A stretch of 64,000 nt of DNA from Sandarakinorhabdus glacialis (GCF_014643455.1 NZ_BMJM01000005.1:124001-188000), one strand, 5' to 3'; positions 30,897 to 40,967 are shown, counted from the first letter of the stretch. The notes: a model not told the origin generated them from the letters alone. Numbers and translations: made by a program.

Positions 30897-33248
30897 ATGA
30901 TGCGCACGGTGTTGCTTGGCTCGGTTGCCGCTTTTGTGATGCTCGCCGGGCCTGCCGCGGCCCAGACGGCCGATACTGCTGTGGACGTTGCCACCGATGC
31001 GGGAACCGAGAGCGCCGAGATCATCGTGACCGCGCAAAAGCGGTCGGAGCGGTTGCAGGATGTTCCCGTCGCCGTGTCGGTAGTGTCTGGCGACCGGCTG
31101 GCGGCGCAGGGCGCGGTCAACCTCGAGGGCGCGCAGTACCTCGTGCCGTCGCTGAATTTCCGCAAGTCGGGGACGACGATCAACCAGTCGCTGTATCTGC
31201 GCGGCGTCGGCACCGCGACCTTCTCGATCGCCGGCGAGCCTTCGGTGTCGACGGTGCTCGACGGCGTCGTGCTGAGCCGGGCGGGCGAGGCCTTCTCGGA
31301 CCTGGTCGATATCGAGCGGATCGAAGTGCTGCGCGGGCCGCAGGGGACGCTGTTCGGCAAGAATTCGTCGGCGGGTGTCGTCAACATCGTGTCGAAGATG
31401 CCCGGGGAGGATTTCGGCGGCTTTGTCGAGGGTGGCTTCTTCTTCGACAACGGCAATGAATATCGCGTTCGTGGCGGCGTCGATGTGCCGATGGGCGACC
31501 GGCTGCGCGCGCGGGTGACGGGGTTCTACGGGGAATACGACGGCAATATCTTCAACGATGCGCCGGGCGTGAACCGCCGCGTCAACGGCTACCAGCGCTA
31601 TGGTGTCCGCGGCATCCTGCTCGCCGATGTCAGCGATACGGTGCAGTTGAAGCTCATCGGCGACTGGCGCAAAGCGAACGACGATTGTTGCGCCGAAGTC
31701 ATCGGCACGGCGCCGACGGGCGTCGGCTCGCTGGCACTGGCGGGCATCGGTTTTCAAGGCGACGAGACGCGGGTTATCCGCCAGAATTTGATCACCCGCA
31801 CCGAGGAGGAAAGCTGGGGTATCTCGCTGCAGGCCGATATCGAACTTGGCGACAATACCGTGACCTCGATCACCGCGTATCGCGACTACAAGAACCGCGA
31901 GATCCGCGACGGCGACTGGACGGCGGGGGCCTATGCGGGGCTCAACCAGCTCCATGATGACGGGCCGCAGACCGGGACGACGTTTAGCCAGGAACTGCGG
32001 CTGACGTCGCCGGCGGACCAGTTCTTTGCCTATGTGCTGGGGGCGTTTTACTCGAAGGCCGACAGCGAGCGGACATTCACGCGCAATGTCGTGGTGTGCA
32101 ACCCGGCGCCGACGCCGCTGGCGCTCGTGACGTGCGGATCGCCGGGCGCGCCGGCGACGACGTTCCCTTCGGCGACGGCGACGTTCGGCTCGGAACTGAC
32201 CAACGTGGCGGTGTTCGGGCAGTCGACGCTGAACTTCTCGGACCGGCTGCGCGGGATTTTTGGGCTGCGCTATACGGTCGACCAGAACAGCGTTTTCCAC
32301 AGTCGACGGACGGCGCTGACGGGGCCGGGCATCCAGCCCAACTTCGACCAGGGGGTGTTCTTTTCGGCGCGTCAGGGCTTGATCAACGGCGATCCAGCAC
32401 GATCGAACGGCCAGCCCTATGCCACGCAGACGACGCAGGATAATCTGTCGGGCAAGGTCGGCGCGCAGTTCGACGTAACCGACGACGTGATGGCGTACGG
32501 CACTTATGCGCGCGGCTACAAGGGCCCGGCGTACAACGTGTTTTTCAACCTGACCGCCAGCGGCACCAACGTCATCGAGGCGGAAACCGTCGACAGTTTC
32601 GAACTGGGCTTGAAGAACAGCCTGTTCGGCAACACGCTGGTCGTCAACGTGGCCGCCTATTACGCCAAGTACAAGAATTTCCAGGCGAATAACCCCGACT
32701 TGGTGGCTGGCGTGGTGGTAACGCGGTTCACCAATGCCGGCGATGTATCAACGCGCGGCGCCGAGCTCGATCTCAACTGGCGGCCGTTGGCGGACCTCAA
32801 CATCAGCGGCGGGGTCGCCTATACCGATGCCAAGGTCGATGAATTCCTGGCACCGCCTGGCGCTGCCGTCATTCCGGCCGGCACCCAGCTTGGTTATGCG
32901 CCGAAGTGGAAGGGCTCGCTTGGCGTCGATTACCGGATCCGCACCGGCGGTTTTGCCGACGTGACGCTCGGCGTGCAGGGTTCGACGCAATCGAGCCAGT
33001 TCTCGCTGTTCGATCCCAGCCCCGTCATCCGCGAGCAGGGCCGGATCGCGGCGTACAGCCTCGTCGACGCCCAGATCGGGCTGGTCGGCGAGGACGACCG
33101 CTACAAGCTGACCTTCGTCGTCAAGAACCTGTTCGATCAGAGCTTCGCGGCGGCGATCACCAACGGCGGGCCGGGCGGATCACTGCGCTACCTGATCCCG
33201 CGCGAGGCCGACCGTTATTTCGGAATCACTGGACGGGTCAACTTCTAG
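30897..33248 (+). CDS. TonB-dependent receptor
   Basis: This outer-membrane gated transporter has about 783 residues. A signal peptide ends at PAAAQ. The TonB box region precedes EIIVTAQKRSERLQDVPV, and the plug domain carries IERIEVLRGPQGTLFGKN and GVVNIVSK. A 22-strand barrel follows, ending in an aromatic residue (GITGRVNF). The start is one of two consecutive ATGs (30897 or 30900) after GGGAGA. The type is the large sphingomonad family that imports siderophores, sugars or aromatic oligomers. Its position next to oxidoreductases favours an organic nutrient over iron, but this is inference. Confidence 0.95.
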   Translation: MMRTVLLGSVAAFVMLAGPAAAQTADTAVDVATDAGTESAEIIVTAQKRSERLQDVPVAVSVVSGDRLAAQGAVNLEGAQYLVPSLNFRKSGTTINQSLYLRGVGTATFSIAGEPSVSTVLDGVVLSRAGEAFSDLVDIERIEVLRGPQGTLFGKNSSAGVVNIVSKMPGEDFGGFVEGGFFFDNGNEYRVRGGVDVPMGDRLRARVTGFYGEYDGNIFNDAPGVNRRVNGYQRYGVRGILLADVSDTVQLKLIGDWRKANDDCCAEVIGTAPTGVGSLALAGIGFQGDETRVIRQNLITRTEEESWGISLQADIELGDNTVTSITAYRDYKNREIRDGDWTAGAYAGLNQLHDDGPQTGTTFSQELRLTSPADQFFAYVLGAFYSKADSERTFTRNVVVCNPAPTPLALVTCGSPGAPATTFPSATATFGSELTNVAVFGQSTLNFSDRLRGIFGLRYTVDQNSVFHSRRTALTGPGIQPNFDQGVFFSARQGLINGDPARSNGQPYATQTTQDNLSGKVGAQFDVTDDVMAYGTYARGYKGPAYNVFFNLTASGTNVIEAETVDSFELGLKNSLFGNTLVVNVAAYYAKYKNFQANNPDLVAGVVVTRFTNAGDVSTRGAELDLNWRPLADLNISGGVAYTDAKVDEFLAPPGAAVIPAGTQLGYAPKWKGSLGVDYRIRTGGFADVTLGVQGSTQSSQFSLFDPSPVIREQGRIAAYSLVDAQIGLVGEDDRYKLTFVVKNLFDQSFAAAITNGGPGGSLRYLIPREADRYFGITGRVNF

Positions 33249-33420
33249 TCGCAGCGCCGCGAGCGCGTAGCGCAAATGCGCTGCGCGCCGACAGGCGCAA
33301 GACCGGCCGGCGAGGCGGCGCGACCTTCACGCGCCGAACTCGTCCGACGCCAGCGCGGGCTTTGCCCGTGCCTTTTGTCTGTTGCTGTTCTTCTTGCTCG
33401 CTTTTCCGGGAAGCACGGGA

Positions 33421-33449
33421 CTGGACCCCAGCCTTCGCTGGGGTGACAG
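33421..33449. repeat. Intergenic palindromic repeat, family B (diverged copy)
   Basis: CTGGACCCCAGCCTTCGCTGGGGTGACAG has the same plan as family B, but both stem arms carry matching changes (CCCAGC/GCTGGG instead of CCGGC/GCCGG). Such paired changes imply that the stem, not the sequence, is kept. Confidence 0.68.
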
Positions 33450-33486
33450 TTTGGGAGTTGGGGGGCATTTGTCAGCAGAGACGCAA

Positions 33487-33514
33487 CTGGGTCCCGGGTC
33501 GAGCCCGGGATGAC
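33487..33514. repeat. Intergenic palindromic repeat, family A (copy 2)
   Basis: CTGGGT-CCCGGG-TCGAG-CCCGGG-ATGAC, one base different from the copy at 9575-9602. Confidence 0.78.
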
Positions 33515-33562
33515 AGGGTTTGGTTAGCCAGCGGTGGGCTTTGTCCGGCTCTCACATCTTTT

Positions 33563-33594
33563 CGTCACCCCGGCGAAGGCCGGGACCCATCTCC
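33563..33594. repeat. Intergenic palindromic repeat, family B (inverted copy)
   Basis: Reverse complement of the family B element with one change. It faces the copy at 33605-33636 across 10 bases, so the pair could form a long cruciform or hairpin. Confidence 0.75.
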
Positions 33595-33604
33595 GGGGCG
33601 TGCA

Positions 33605-33636
33605 GGAGATGGGCCCCGGCCTTCGCCGGGGTGACG
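33605..33636. repeat. Intergenic palindromic repeat, family B (copy 3)
   Basis: Identical to 3021-3052 over the 32-bp core. It is the right half of an inverted pair with 33563-33594. Confidence 0.75.
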
Positions 33637-33666
33637 GCAAGAGGGAGGGGTGACGAAAGAGGTAGC

Positions 33667-34068
33667 TCAATCCAGTTCGGCCTCGATCGCTTCCATCGCC
33701 TCGTCGCTCAACCCGAAATGATGGCCGACTTCATGCACCAGCACATGGCTGACGATGGCCTCCAGGCTGTCTTCGGTCTGGGACCATTCGTCGAGCAAGG
33801 GGCGGCGGTAGAGGAAAATCATGTCGGGAAGGGCGCCCGATGGCTCGTCGCCTTTCATGCCGACATGGCGGCCCTGGTAAAGGCCGAGGATGTCCCACTC
33901 GCTCTCGAGCTCCATCGCCGCCATGACGTCGGCGTCGGGGAAGTCCTCGACGCGGAGGAGGACGGGGCCGAGGTGGCGGCGGAACATTTCGGGCAGACGC
34001 TCGACGGCGGCCTGGGCGAGGGCCTCGATGTCGGCGATGCTGGGGGCTATTGTTTGACGGTTGTTCAT
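33667..34068 (-). CDS. Metallopeptidase family protein (minimal zincin)
   Basis: The 133-residue protein carries the zinc-protease motif HEVGHHFG followed by an acidic SDEAMEAIE tail, the pattern of the small bacterial zincin-like proteins (DUF1025 type). It has no signal peptide and should be cytoplasmic. The role of the family is not established. I use the ATG at 34068 (MNNRQTIAP); an ATG at 34095 would add nine residues. It is divergent from the pterin dehydratase gene, 44 bp away. Confidence 0.86.
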   Translation of the reverse strand: MNNRQTIAPSIADIEALAQAAVERLPEMFRRHLGPVLLRVEDFPDADVMAAMELESEWDILGLYQGRHVGMKGDEPSGALPDMIFLYRRPLLDEWSQTEDSLEAIVSHVLVHEVGHHFGLSDEAMEAIEAELD

Positions 34069-34112
34069 TGCCGCTAGATAGGCGGGGCAGGGCATTAATG
34101 CGAGGATGTGCG

Positions 34113-34394
34113 ATGACTGCGAAGTTGAGCGACGCCGAAATCGAAACGGCGCTGGCGGGCGTGCCGGGATGGACCCGCAACGGCGACGGCATCGACCGGC
34201 AGTATAAATTTGGCGATTTCACCCATGCCTTTGCGTTCATGACGCGGGTCGCGCTGCTGGCCGAAAAGGCCGACCATCATCCCGAATGGTCGAACGTCTG
34301 GAACAAGGTCGATGTGCGGCTGACGACGCATGACGCGGGCGGGCTGTCGAAGAAGGACTTCAGCCTGGCCCGCGCCATCGACGCCGACGAATAG
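34113..34394 (+). CDS. Pterin-4a-carbinolamine dehydratase
   Basis: The 93-residue protein shows the family core: [10 protein letters not shown]-type strand (here [13 protein letters not shown]), then [16 protein letters not shown], with the paired histidines of the active site, and [11 protein letters not shown]. It dehydrates 4a-hydroxytetrahydrobiopterin formed by aromatic amino acid hydroxylases. GAGGA lies seven bases before the ATG at 34113. No phenylalanine hydroxylase gene is present in the window, although maiA (tyrosine breakdown) is at 45.5 kb. Confidence 0.93.
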   Translation: MTAKLSDAEIETALAGVPGWTRNGDGIDRQYKFGDFTHAFAFMTRVALLAEKADHHPEWSNVWNKVDVRLTTHDAGGLSKKDFSLARAIDADE

Positions 34395-34397
34395 GGT

Positions 34398-34580
34398 TCA
34401 GGCGACCGTGGTGTCGTCGATTTCGGCGTCGGGGCCGTTCTTCTTGATCGATTCGATGGCGCTTTTGGCAGAGGCTTTCGAAGTATAGCCTTCGGTCGAG
34501 AAGATCGTCTCGCTGTTGTATGCGAAGCGGACGCGGAATTCGCCGGCCTTGTCTTTGTGGATTTCGAACTTGTGCGCCAC
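34398..34580 (-). CDS. DUF1508 (YegP-like) small protein
   Basis: This 60-residue protein begins at a GTG (34580) with GGGGAGA about five to six bases upstream. It contains a single YegP-type repeat: FEIHKDKAGEFRVRFAYNSE, then a GYTSKASAKSAIESIKKN segment. The fold is a small beta-beta-beta-alpha unit; E. coli YegP has two. The function is unknown. It converges on the pterin dehydratase gene with three bases between stops. Confidence 0.85.
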   Translation of the reverse strand: MAHKFEIHKDKAGEFRVRFAYNSETIFSTEGYTSKASAKSAIESIKKNGPDAEIDDTTVA

Positions 34581-34683
34581 TTCCAGTCTCCCCGTTGGTT
34601 TCGGGAGCGATGTTATGGCGTTGGCGCTGGAAAGGAAAGCGGCGAGAGCGAGCGAAGTGACCCGCTTGCTCTCGCCGTATTGA

Positions 34684-35463
34684 TCAACGCGGCGACATCC
34701 GGATGGCGCCGTCGATGCGGACGTCTTCACCGTTGAAATAGGAGTTGCGGCACATTTCGACAGCCAGCGACGCATATTCCGACGGATTGCCGAGGCGCTT
34801 GGGGAAGGGCACCGACGCGGCGAGGGCGTCCTTCACGTTCTGCGGGGCATTGTTCATCAGCGGCGTGTTGAAGATGCCGGGCAGGATGGTGTTGACGCGG
34901 ATGCCTTCGCTCATCAGGTCGCGGGCGATCGGCAGGGTCATGCCGACGACGCCGCCCTTGGAGGCGGAATAGGCTGCCTGGCCCATCTGGCCGTCTTCGG
35001 CGGCAACCGACGCCGTGTTGACGATGGCACCGCGCTCGCCGTCTTCCAGGGGCTCGAGGGTGAGCATGCCGGCAGCCGACTTGGCGACGCAGCGAAAGGT
35101 GCCGACGAGATTGATCTGGATGATCATGTTGAAGGCATCGAGCGGGAAATGCTTGATCTCACCGGTTTCGCGCGAGCGGCCGGCGGTTTTTGCAGCGTTG
35201 CCGGTGCCGGCGCAGTTGATCAGGATACGCTCCTGGCCGATGGCGGCGCGCGCCTTGGCAAAGCCGGCGTCGACCGATTCGTCGCTGGTGACGTTGACGT
35301 TGCAGAACACGCCCCCGATGGATGCTGCGACGGCTTCGCCCTTTTCGGCGTTCATGTCGAAGATCGCGACCTTGACGCCTTCGGCAGCCAGCGCGCGCGC
35401 CGTTGCTTCACCCAGGCCGGACGCGCCGCCCGTGACCACTGCCGAACAACCCGAAAGCTTCAT
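34684..35463 (-). CDS. SDR-family oxidoreductase (3-hydroxyacyl-CoA dehydrogenase type 2-like)
   Basis: The 259-residue classical short-chain dehydrogenase has the cofactor motif VTGGASGLGEAT (9-20), NCAG, and the catalytic Tyr-Lys in YSASKGG. The Asp in IFDMN after beta-2 suggests NAD. GMTLPIARDLMSEGIRVNTI and the close match to the HSD17B10/3-hydroxyacyl-CoA dehydrogenase type 2 group suggest a role in fatty-acid or branched-chain acyl-CoA oxidation. It is a stand-alone gene with 78 bp to the transporter upstream. Confidence 0.9.
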   Translation of the reverse strand: MKLSGCSAVVTGGASGLGEATARALAAEGVKVAIFDMNAEKGEAVAASIGGVFCNVNVTSDESVDAGFAKARAAIGQERILINCAGTGNAAKTAGRSRETGEIKHFPLDAFNMIIQINLVGTFRCVAKSAAGMLTLEPLEDGERGAIVNTASVAAEDGQMGQAAYSASKGGVVGMTLPIARDLMSEGIRVNTILPGIFNTPLMNNAPQNVKDALAASVPFPKRLGNPSEYASLAVEMCRNSYFNGEDVRIDGAIRMSPR

Positions 35464-35541
35464 CTACCGTCTCCCTGAAAATCGCCCGGCTTATGCGGGC
35501 GGTATTGTGGCGCGGCAACTGACAAAGAAAGGGGTCTGCGC

Positions 35542-36426
35542 CTAGCCCGGATTTTCGGAGGCGGTACGTATCGCCCGGGCGACCTGCGCCTCGCGGACGG
35601 CGAGGTAGATCGTCGTCGCAAGAATGATCGCGCCGCCGGCGATGGTGAGGGCGTCCATGCGTTCGCCGAACAACAGGATGCCGGCACCGGTAATCAGCCC
35701 GAAGCGGACGAAGTCGTACGGCAGGATGGCGGATGCCTCGGCGAGCGAGAAGGCGCGCGACAGCGACAATTGGCCGATGGCGGCGGCTGTGCCGATGAGA
35801 GCCAGCAGCGGGTAGAGGTGCGCCGCCGGCCAGGTCCAGACGAACGACGCGACGATGAGGCTGGGGATGGTGGTAAGGATGAAGGTCCAGGCAGCGACGG
35901 CGCGGCTGTCGTCGGAGGCGACGAGAGCGCGGATGGCGACGATCGAGAAGGCGGTGGAGAGGGCGGACACGACCGCGGCGAGGACGCCGGGGGTGAGGGG
36001 CAGGGCACCAGGGCGGACGACGACGAGCATGCCGATGAAGCCGATGACCAGCGCAGCGACGCGGCGGAAGCGGATGCGTTCGCCGAGGAACAGCACCGCG
36101 CCGAGGGTGGCGAACAGCGGCGCAGTATAGTTGATCGACAGTGCCGTCGCGAGCGGGGCATGGGCGACGGCGTAGAAGGTGGCAAGGGTGGCGATGAAGC
36201 CCGAGGTGGCGCGCTTTACGTTGCGGCCGAGGCTGGAGAAGCGGATCAGGCCCTTGTTGGACAGGATCATGGGAAGCAGGACGAGGGTGCCGATGAAATT
36301 GCGGAAGAAGACGATCTGGAAGGCGTGCATTTCGCGCGAGGCGTAGCGGATCATCACCCACATCGACGCAAAGGCGACACAGGAGACGATCATCCAGAAC
36401 GCGCCGCGGGATCGGAGGTTGGTCAC
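35542..36426 (-). CDS. DMT-superfamily transporter (EamA)
   Basis: The 294-residue protein has ten predicted transmembrane helices in two EamA repeats. Repeat one includes FFRNFIGTLVLLPM and FLGERIRFRRVAALVIGFIG; repeat two includes LLFGERMDALTIAGGAIIL. Such carriers usually export metabolites or amino acids. It starts with GTG at 36426 and is divergent from the EVE-domain gene. The substrate is unknown. Confidence 0.9.
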   Translation of the reverse strand: MTNLRSRGAFWMIVSCVAFASMWVMIRYASREMHAFQIVFFRNFIGTLVLLPMILSNKGLIRFSSLGRNVKRATSGFIATLATFYAVAHAPLATALSINYTAPLFATLGAVLFLGERIRFRRVAALVIGFIGMLVVVRPGALPLTPGVLAAVVSALSTAFSIVAIRALVASDDSRAVAAWTFILTTIPSLIVASFVWTWPAAHLYPLLALIGTAAAIGQLSLSRAFSLAEASAILPYDFVRFGLITGAGILLFGERMDALTIAGGAIILATTIYLAVREAQVARAIRTASENPG

Positions 36427-36518
36427 GGTGCTGGGGGTAGAGAAAAGCGGCTATAGTGGGAAGGGTGCTTGCGCCCGAAGCCGGCGGCGGACATCAGGCT
36501 GATGCAAAAGGAGCGATG

Positions 36519-36920
36519 ATGCACTGGTTGGTAAAGTCGGAGCCGTCGAAATATTCGTGGGACATGTTCGTGCGCGACGGGTCGACGACCTGGGACGGGG
36601 TGCGCAACAACCAGGCGGCGATCTATCTGCGGACGATGAAGATCGGCGAGGAGCTGTTTTTCTATCATTCGAACGAAGGGCTGGCGGTGGTCGGCATCGC
36701 CAGGGTCGTCGGCGAGCATTTCATCGATCCCAGCGATGCCAACGGGCGATTTCCAGCGGTGACGGTGGCGCCGGTGCGCGCGATGAAGTCGCCGGTAACG
36801 CTGGCGGCGATGAAGGGGGAGCCGGCGCTGGCGGGGATGGCGATGTTCCGGCAATTCCGGCTTTCGGTGCTGCCGGTCAGCGATGACGAATGGCAGGCCA
36901 TCATGTCGATGGCCGGTTAA
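36519..36920 (+). CDS. EVE domain-containing protein
   Basis: The 133-residue protein is a single EVE domain (PUA-like): HWLVKSEPSKYSWDMF, TTWDGVRNNQAA with the conserved RNNQA, and FFYHSNEGLAVVGIA. EVE proteins bind modified bases in DNA or RNA and are sometimes linked to restriction or RNA modification; no such gene is near. Two ATGs (36516, 36519) follow AAGGAGCG; the second has the better spacing. Confidence 0.92.
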   Translation: MHWLVKSEPSKYSWDMFVRDGSTTWDGVRNNQAAIYLRTMKIGEELFFYHSNEGLAVVGIARVVGEHFIDPSDANGRFPAVTVAPVRAMKSPVTLAAMKGEPALAGMAMFRQFRLSVLPVSDDEWQAIMSMAG

Positions 36921-37072
36921 AAGGAGCAATTTACCGTACCATCTATATCTTCCAGCTTGACCCAAAAGAGCTAAAGCGCCAGACGCCGAACTTGCCTTGC
37001 GGCAAGGAAGTCCATGATTCGTCTGAATTTTCTGCAATCTTCCTTAACGGTGCATAAAGGCGCGTCGGCGAC

Positions 37073-38254
37073 GTGACGCCGGCAATTCCTGTGCCGGACG
37101 GTGCGTCTACCATGTCGGCCGAGACAGCCGTCGCCCCGCGGCGACCGGTTTCGGCGGTGAAGCGACACCGTTTCGAGGTGCTCGACAGCTTGCGCGGCGT
37201 ATGCGCCATCCTGGTCGTGCTGTACCATTATCCCAACGGCAGCCACCTGACATCGAGCGAGTTCATTCGCGGCGGCTACCTGTTCGTCGATTTCTTCTTC
37301 GTGCTGTCGGGGTTCGTCATCGCGTACAGCTATGCCAACCGGATCACCGATCGCGAAAGCCTGCTGGTCTTTGTTGCGCGGCGGTTTTTCCGGCTGTGGC
37401 CGCTGCACCTGTTCATCCTCGCGCTGTATTTCCTGGTCGAAGTGTCGATGAAGCCGGCGGGTGCCGAATTGGGCGCGGTGAGCGGGCGAAACCTGCCCGA
37501 CCTGTGGCGCAGCCTGACGCTGACCAATGGCTTTGCGATGGACCATACTTCGCCTTGGAACATGCCTTCGTGGAGCATTTCGGCGGAATGGTGGACGTAT
37601 ATCGCATTTGCGCTGCTGGTCCTGGCCTTGCCGCGGCGGTTGTGGGCAGGGTTGGTGGCCATGGTCGCGGTCGCGCTGGCGGCGCTAATGGCGACGCACA
37701 GCTCGATGCGGATCACCTTCGACATGGGGCTGGTGCGATGCCTGGTCGGGTTCGGGCTGGGGGCGCTGATGGCGACCCAGTGGAAGTCGGTGTCGAACTG
37801 GCTCGGATCGGTCGGCACCCGTAAATTGGCCATCAGCGAAGTGCTGCTGGTCGTTGCCGTCACGGTTTTCGTGGCCAGCGCCCGCTTGTCGCACTGGTCG
37901 TTCCTGGCGCCCTTCCTGTTCAGCGCGGCGCTGGCGGTGTTCGCGATGGAAGCCGGGCCGGTATCGCGATTGATGCGCGGGCCGTTCTTCGTCCGCGCCG
38001 GTGTGCTGTCGTATTCGATCTATATGGTGCACCAGCTGATCATGGGGCGTTTGCGCAACGTCACCGACCTCGGGGGCAGGCTGGGATATACGCCTGACCC
38101 TGCGAACAAGTGGCATATGGATGCGATGGTGGTGTTGATGGTGGTGATGGTGTGGGTGGTGGCGGCGCTGACGTATCGTTTTGTCGAAATGCCGGGGCAG
38201 GCCATGGGATCGACTGTCATCGACCGATTCAGGCGGGTGTCGCGTAAGGCGTGA
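37073..38254 (+). CDS. Acyltransferase-3 (OafA/YrhL-like) membrane protein
   Basis: The protein of about 393 residues has some ten transmembrane helices. It opens with the AT3 signature RGVCAILVVLYH, in which Arg and His are ten residues apart, followed by GGYLFVDFFFVLSGFV, another family hallmark. PSWSISAEWWTY and the later SYSIYMVHQ complete the pattern. AT3 proteins move acyl groups from cytoplasmic donors to sugars or other acceptors outside. The start is uncertain (GTG 37073, or ATG 37112). It directly precedes the adenylation-carrier-acyltransferase fusion, which holds a second domain of the same family, so the two may work in series. Confidence 0.9.
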   Translation: MTPAIPVPDGASTMSAETAVAPRRPVSAVKRHRFEVLDSLRGVCAILVVLYHYPNGSHLTSSEFIRGGYLFVDFFFVLSGFVIAYSYANRITDRESLLVFVARRFFRLWPLHLFILALYFLVEVSMKPAGAELGAVSGRNLPDLWRSLTLTNGFAMDHTSPWNMPSWSISAEWWTYIAFALLVLALPRRLWAGLVAMVAVALAALMATHSSMRITFDMGLVRCLVGFGLGALMATQWKSVSNWLGSVGTRKLAISEVLLVVAVTVFVASARLSHWSFLAPFLFSAALAVFAMEAGPVSRLMRGPFFVRAGVLSYSIYMVHQLIMGRLRNVTDLGGRLGYTPDPANKWHMDAMVVLMVVMVWVVAALTYRFVEMPGQAMGSTVIDRFRRVSRKA

Positions 38255-38339
38255 ACTTCGGCCAGATGTCGGTTATGAGCGGGCCACGACACGGCGGCAC
38301 GCGGCGCCGCCGTGCAATCTTGTAGATGGACCATGATCG

Positions 38340-40967
38340 TTGGATGGGGCCGTGCTCGAAGACCTGGTGCTGACTGCCGATAACGGCGCCGACTGGGCAA
38401 GGCGGTTGGACCGGCATGCCGACCGGACGGCGTTGCTGACGGCGGATGGTGCCGCGCTGACGTATGGTGAGCTGCTGGCGCGGGCGGATGCGATGATCGC
38501 TGCGGCGGCGCCGGATGGGGAGCGGCGGCTGACGGCGCTACTGGTGCGCAACGATGTCGCCAGCATTGCGGCGTATCTGGGATGTTTGCGGGCCGGGAAC
38601 CCGGTGCTGTTGCTCGATGCCGATGGCGATGCCGGGCGGGTGCTGGCGACGTTTGCGCCGGGACTGACGATGTGGCCGTCGGATGGCCGGGTGGAGGTTG
38701 GCGGCGCGCCGGCGGCGCTGCATCCGGAACTGGCGCTGCTGCTGCCGACATCGGGATCGACGGGCAGCCCGAAGCTGGTGCGGCTTTCGGGGGCGGCGGT
38801 GGCGGCAAACGCAGCGGCGATCGTCCAGTATCTGGAGCTGGGGCCGGACGAGCGCGCGGTGACGACATTGCCGATCCACTACAGCTTTGGACTGTCTGTG
38901 CTCAACTCGCATCTGATGGCGGGCGCGTCGATCATCGTTACCGATGTGTCGATGACGCATCCCGATTTTGCCGGGATGATCGAGCGGTTGCGGCCGACGT
39001 CGCTATCGGGGGTGCCGTATAGTTTCGAGCTGCTCGAGCGCAGCGGGCTCGAGGCGCGGTTGCCCGATTCGATCCGCAGCCTGACGCAGGCGGGGGGGCG
39101 GTTGCCGGCGGACCGGGTGCGGGCGTTGGCGGCGCGCGGCGATACGCAGGGGTTCCGGTTTTTTGCGATGTACGGCCAGACCGAGGCGTCGCCGCGGATG
39201 GCGTGGCTGCCGCACGAACAGGCGGCGGAGTTTCCCGATTGCATCGGCCGGGCGATCCCGGGCGGGGCGTTTTCGCTGTTAGGGGACGATGGCGCGGTGA
39301 TCGAGGCGGCGGAAACACCGGGCGAGCTCGTCTATCGCGGGCCGAACGTGATGATGGGCTATGCTTTGGAACGCGGCGACCTGGCGCTAGCCAGCGGACC
39401 GGGCGAGCTGCGGACGGGCGATATCGCGGTGCGCAATTCGGCGGGGCTTTACCGGATCGTTGGACGGGCGAGCCGGTTTGCCAAGATTGCGGGCCTCAGG
39501 ATCGGGTTCGACGACATCGAGGCGTTGCTGCGGCAGGCCGGGCACGAGGCGGTCGTCAGCGGCGACGACACGCTGGTAACGGTTCATGTCGAGGCGGCTG
39601 TTACGGCCGAAGCGCGCGAGCGGATCGAGACGTTGACCGCCGAGCGCTGCCATATTCCCGAGGCGGCGATCGCCGTGGTGGCGGGGCCGGTGCCGCGGCT
39701 GGCGACGGGCAAGACCGATTATGCGGCGGTGCGGCGCGCCGGGACGGCGGCGGCGGCGGCGCGGCAGGCGGTAGCGGAGACGGGGGCGCATCCGATCCTG
39801 GTGGGTTATCGGCGGGCGTTCAACCGGTCGGCGCTGACCGGCGAGGCGAGTTTCCAGGCGCTTGGCGGCGACAGCATGTCGTATGTCAATGTCGCGGTGG
39901 CGATCGAGAAGTCGCTCGGCCAGTTGCCGGCGCAGTGGGAGGCGATGCCGATCAGCGCGCTGGTGGCGATGGCGCCCGAGCCGGGGACATCGCACGGCCG
40001 CCGGGGGACGCGGATCGGCACCGAGACGCTGGTGCGGCTGCTGGCGCTGGCGCTGGTCATCACCGGGCATGCGGCGCCGCTCGATTCGGAGTTCCTGCGC
40101 GGCGGCGCGGCGATCCTGTTCCTGATGGCGGGCTATAACCTGGCGCGGTTCCAGCGGTCGGCGTTCGAGGCCGGCCGGACGGGACCGGCGCTGACCGGAT
40201 CGCTCGAGCGAATGATTTTGCCCTACATGGTGGTGATGATTCCGCTGCTGCTGGCAAGCGGCGCGGCATGGTCGTGGGGCTGGTTCACACTGGTCAGCGT
40301 GTTCACGGTGGACGATGCCCAGAGAGGGCCGTTGTTTGCGTTCTGGTTCATCGAGACGGTGTTCCACGCGTTGTTGCTGACCATATTGGTATTCAAGGTG
40401 CCGCCGCTGCGCCGATTGAGCCGGGCGCGGCCGTTCGTGTTTTCGCTGGCTCTGCTGGCAGGCGCGTTGGCGGCGGAAATCCTCGTGCCGAGGTATGTGT
40501 TCGACGATGCCAACCCGGTGTCGCTAACCATCGATGCGCAATATTATCTCTATGTGCTCGGCTGGATGGCGCTGATTGCGCGCGGACGCTGGCAGGTGAT
40601 GACTGTGGTGGTCCTGGTCGTCGTGCTGTCGGGCTGGGATTATGGCCTTATGTCGGCGCGGCAGACCTGGCTGTCGCTGGCGATAGCGACGTTGCTGGCG
40701 GTGCCGTGGGTGCCTGTGCCCGACCGGGCGGCGGCGATCGTGCTGCGCATCGCGTCGGCGGGATATTTCATCTATATCAGCCACGTCATGATGGCACATT
40801 TGCTCAAATACCGGTTCGATCTCGCCGGGCAGACCGAGATCATGGTGCCGGCGCTGCTGGTGTTGAGCGTCGTTGCCGGGCTTGTCTTCGAACGCGCCTG
40901 GATGGCCGCCGGTGGGCTGATCTCGCGAAACTTTCGGCGATTGCGCCGCGAACGGGAACACAGTTGA
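38340..40967 (+). CDS. Fusion protein: adenylation domain - carrier domain - membrane acyltransferase-3
   Basis: This protein of about 875 residues joins three units. Residues 1-465 form a complete AMP-binding domain: TSGSTGSPK (137-145), YGQTE (278-282), RTGD (358-361), a [13 protein letters not shown] segment (375-387) and the catalytic lysine in GKTD (457-460). Residues about 480-550 form a carrier domain with GGDSMS, Ser512 being the phosphopantetheine site. Residues 560-875 form an AT3 membrane domain with Arg566-X10-His577 and about ten helices. IHYSFGL (about 179-185) resembles acyl-CoA synthetases more than amino-acid-activating domains and lacks their usual Asp, so the substrate may be a carboxylic acid. 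The start is unclear (TTG 38340 or GTG 38352). The stop overlaps the panB ATG (TGATG). Confidence 0.88.
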   Translation: MDGAVLEDLVLTADNGADWARRLDRHADRTALLTADGAALTYGELLARADAMIAAAAPDGERRLTALLVRNDVASIAAYLGCLRAGNPVLLLDADGDAGRVLATFAPGLTMWPSDGRVEVGGAPAALHPELALLLPTSGSTGSPKLVRLSGAAVAANAAAIVQYLELGPDERAVTTLPIHYSFGLSVLNSHLMAGASIIVTDVSMTHPDFAGMIERLRPTSLSGVPYSFELLERSGLEARLPDSIRSLTQAGGRLPADRVRALAARGDTQGFRFFAMYGQTEASPRMAWLPHEQAAEFPDCIGRAIPGGAFSLLGDDGAVIEAAETPGELVYRGPNVMMGYALERGDLALASGPGELRTGDIAVRNSAGLYRIVGRASRFAKIAGLRIGFDDIEALLRQAGHEAVVSGDDTLVTVHVEAAVTAEARERIETLTAERCHIPEAAIAVVAGPVPRLATGKTDYAAVRRAGTAAAAARQAVAETGAHPILVGYRRAFNRSALTGEASFQALGGDSMSYVNVAVAIEKSLGQLPAQWEAMPISALVAMAPEPGTSHGRRGTRIGTETLVRLLALALVITGHAAPLDSEFLRGGAAILFLMAGYNLARFQRSAFEAGRTGPALTGSLERMILPYMVVMIPLLLASGAAWSWGWFTLVSVFTVDDAQRGPLFAFWFIETVFHALLLTILVFKVPPLRRLSRARPFVFSLALLAGALAAEILVPRYVFDDANPVSLTIDAQYYLYVLGWMALIARGRWQVMTVVVLVVVLSGWDYGLMSARQTWLSLAIATLLAVPWVPVPDRAAAIVLRIASAGYFIYISHVMMAHLLKYRFDLAGQTEIMVPALLVLSVVAGLVFERAWMAAGGLISRNFRRLRREREHS

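Larger units (their letters stand above)
33249..33666. other. Gene-free region packed with repeats
   Basis: This 418-bp stretch between the TonB receptor and the metallopeptidase has no credible gene. It starts with a strong hairpin, GCGCGTAGCGC-AAAT-GCGCTGCGCGC (33263-33288, one G-U pair, no T-run). It then holds family B elements at 33421-33449 (diverged), 33563-33594 (inverted) and 33605-33636, and a family A element at 33487-33514. Confidence 0.75.
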
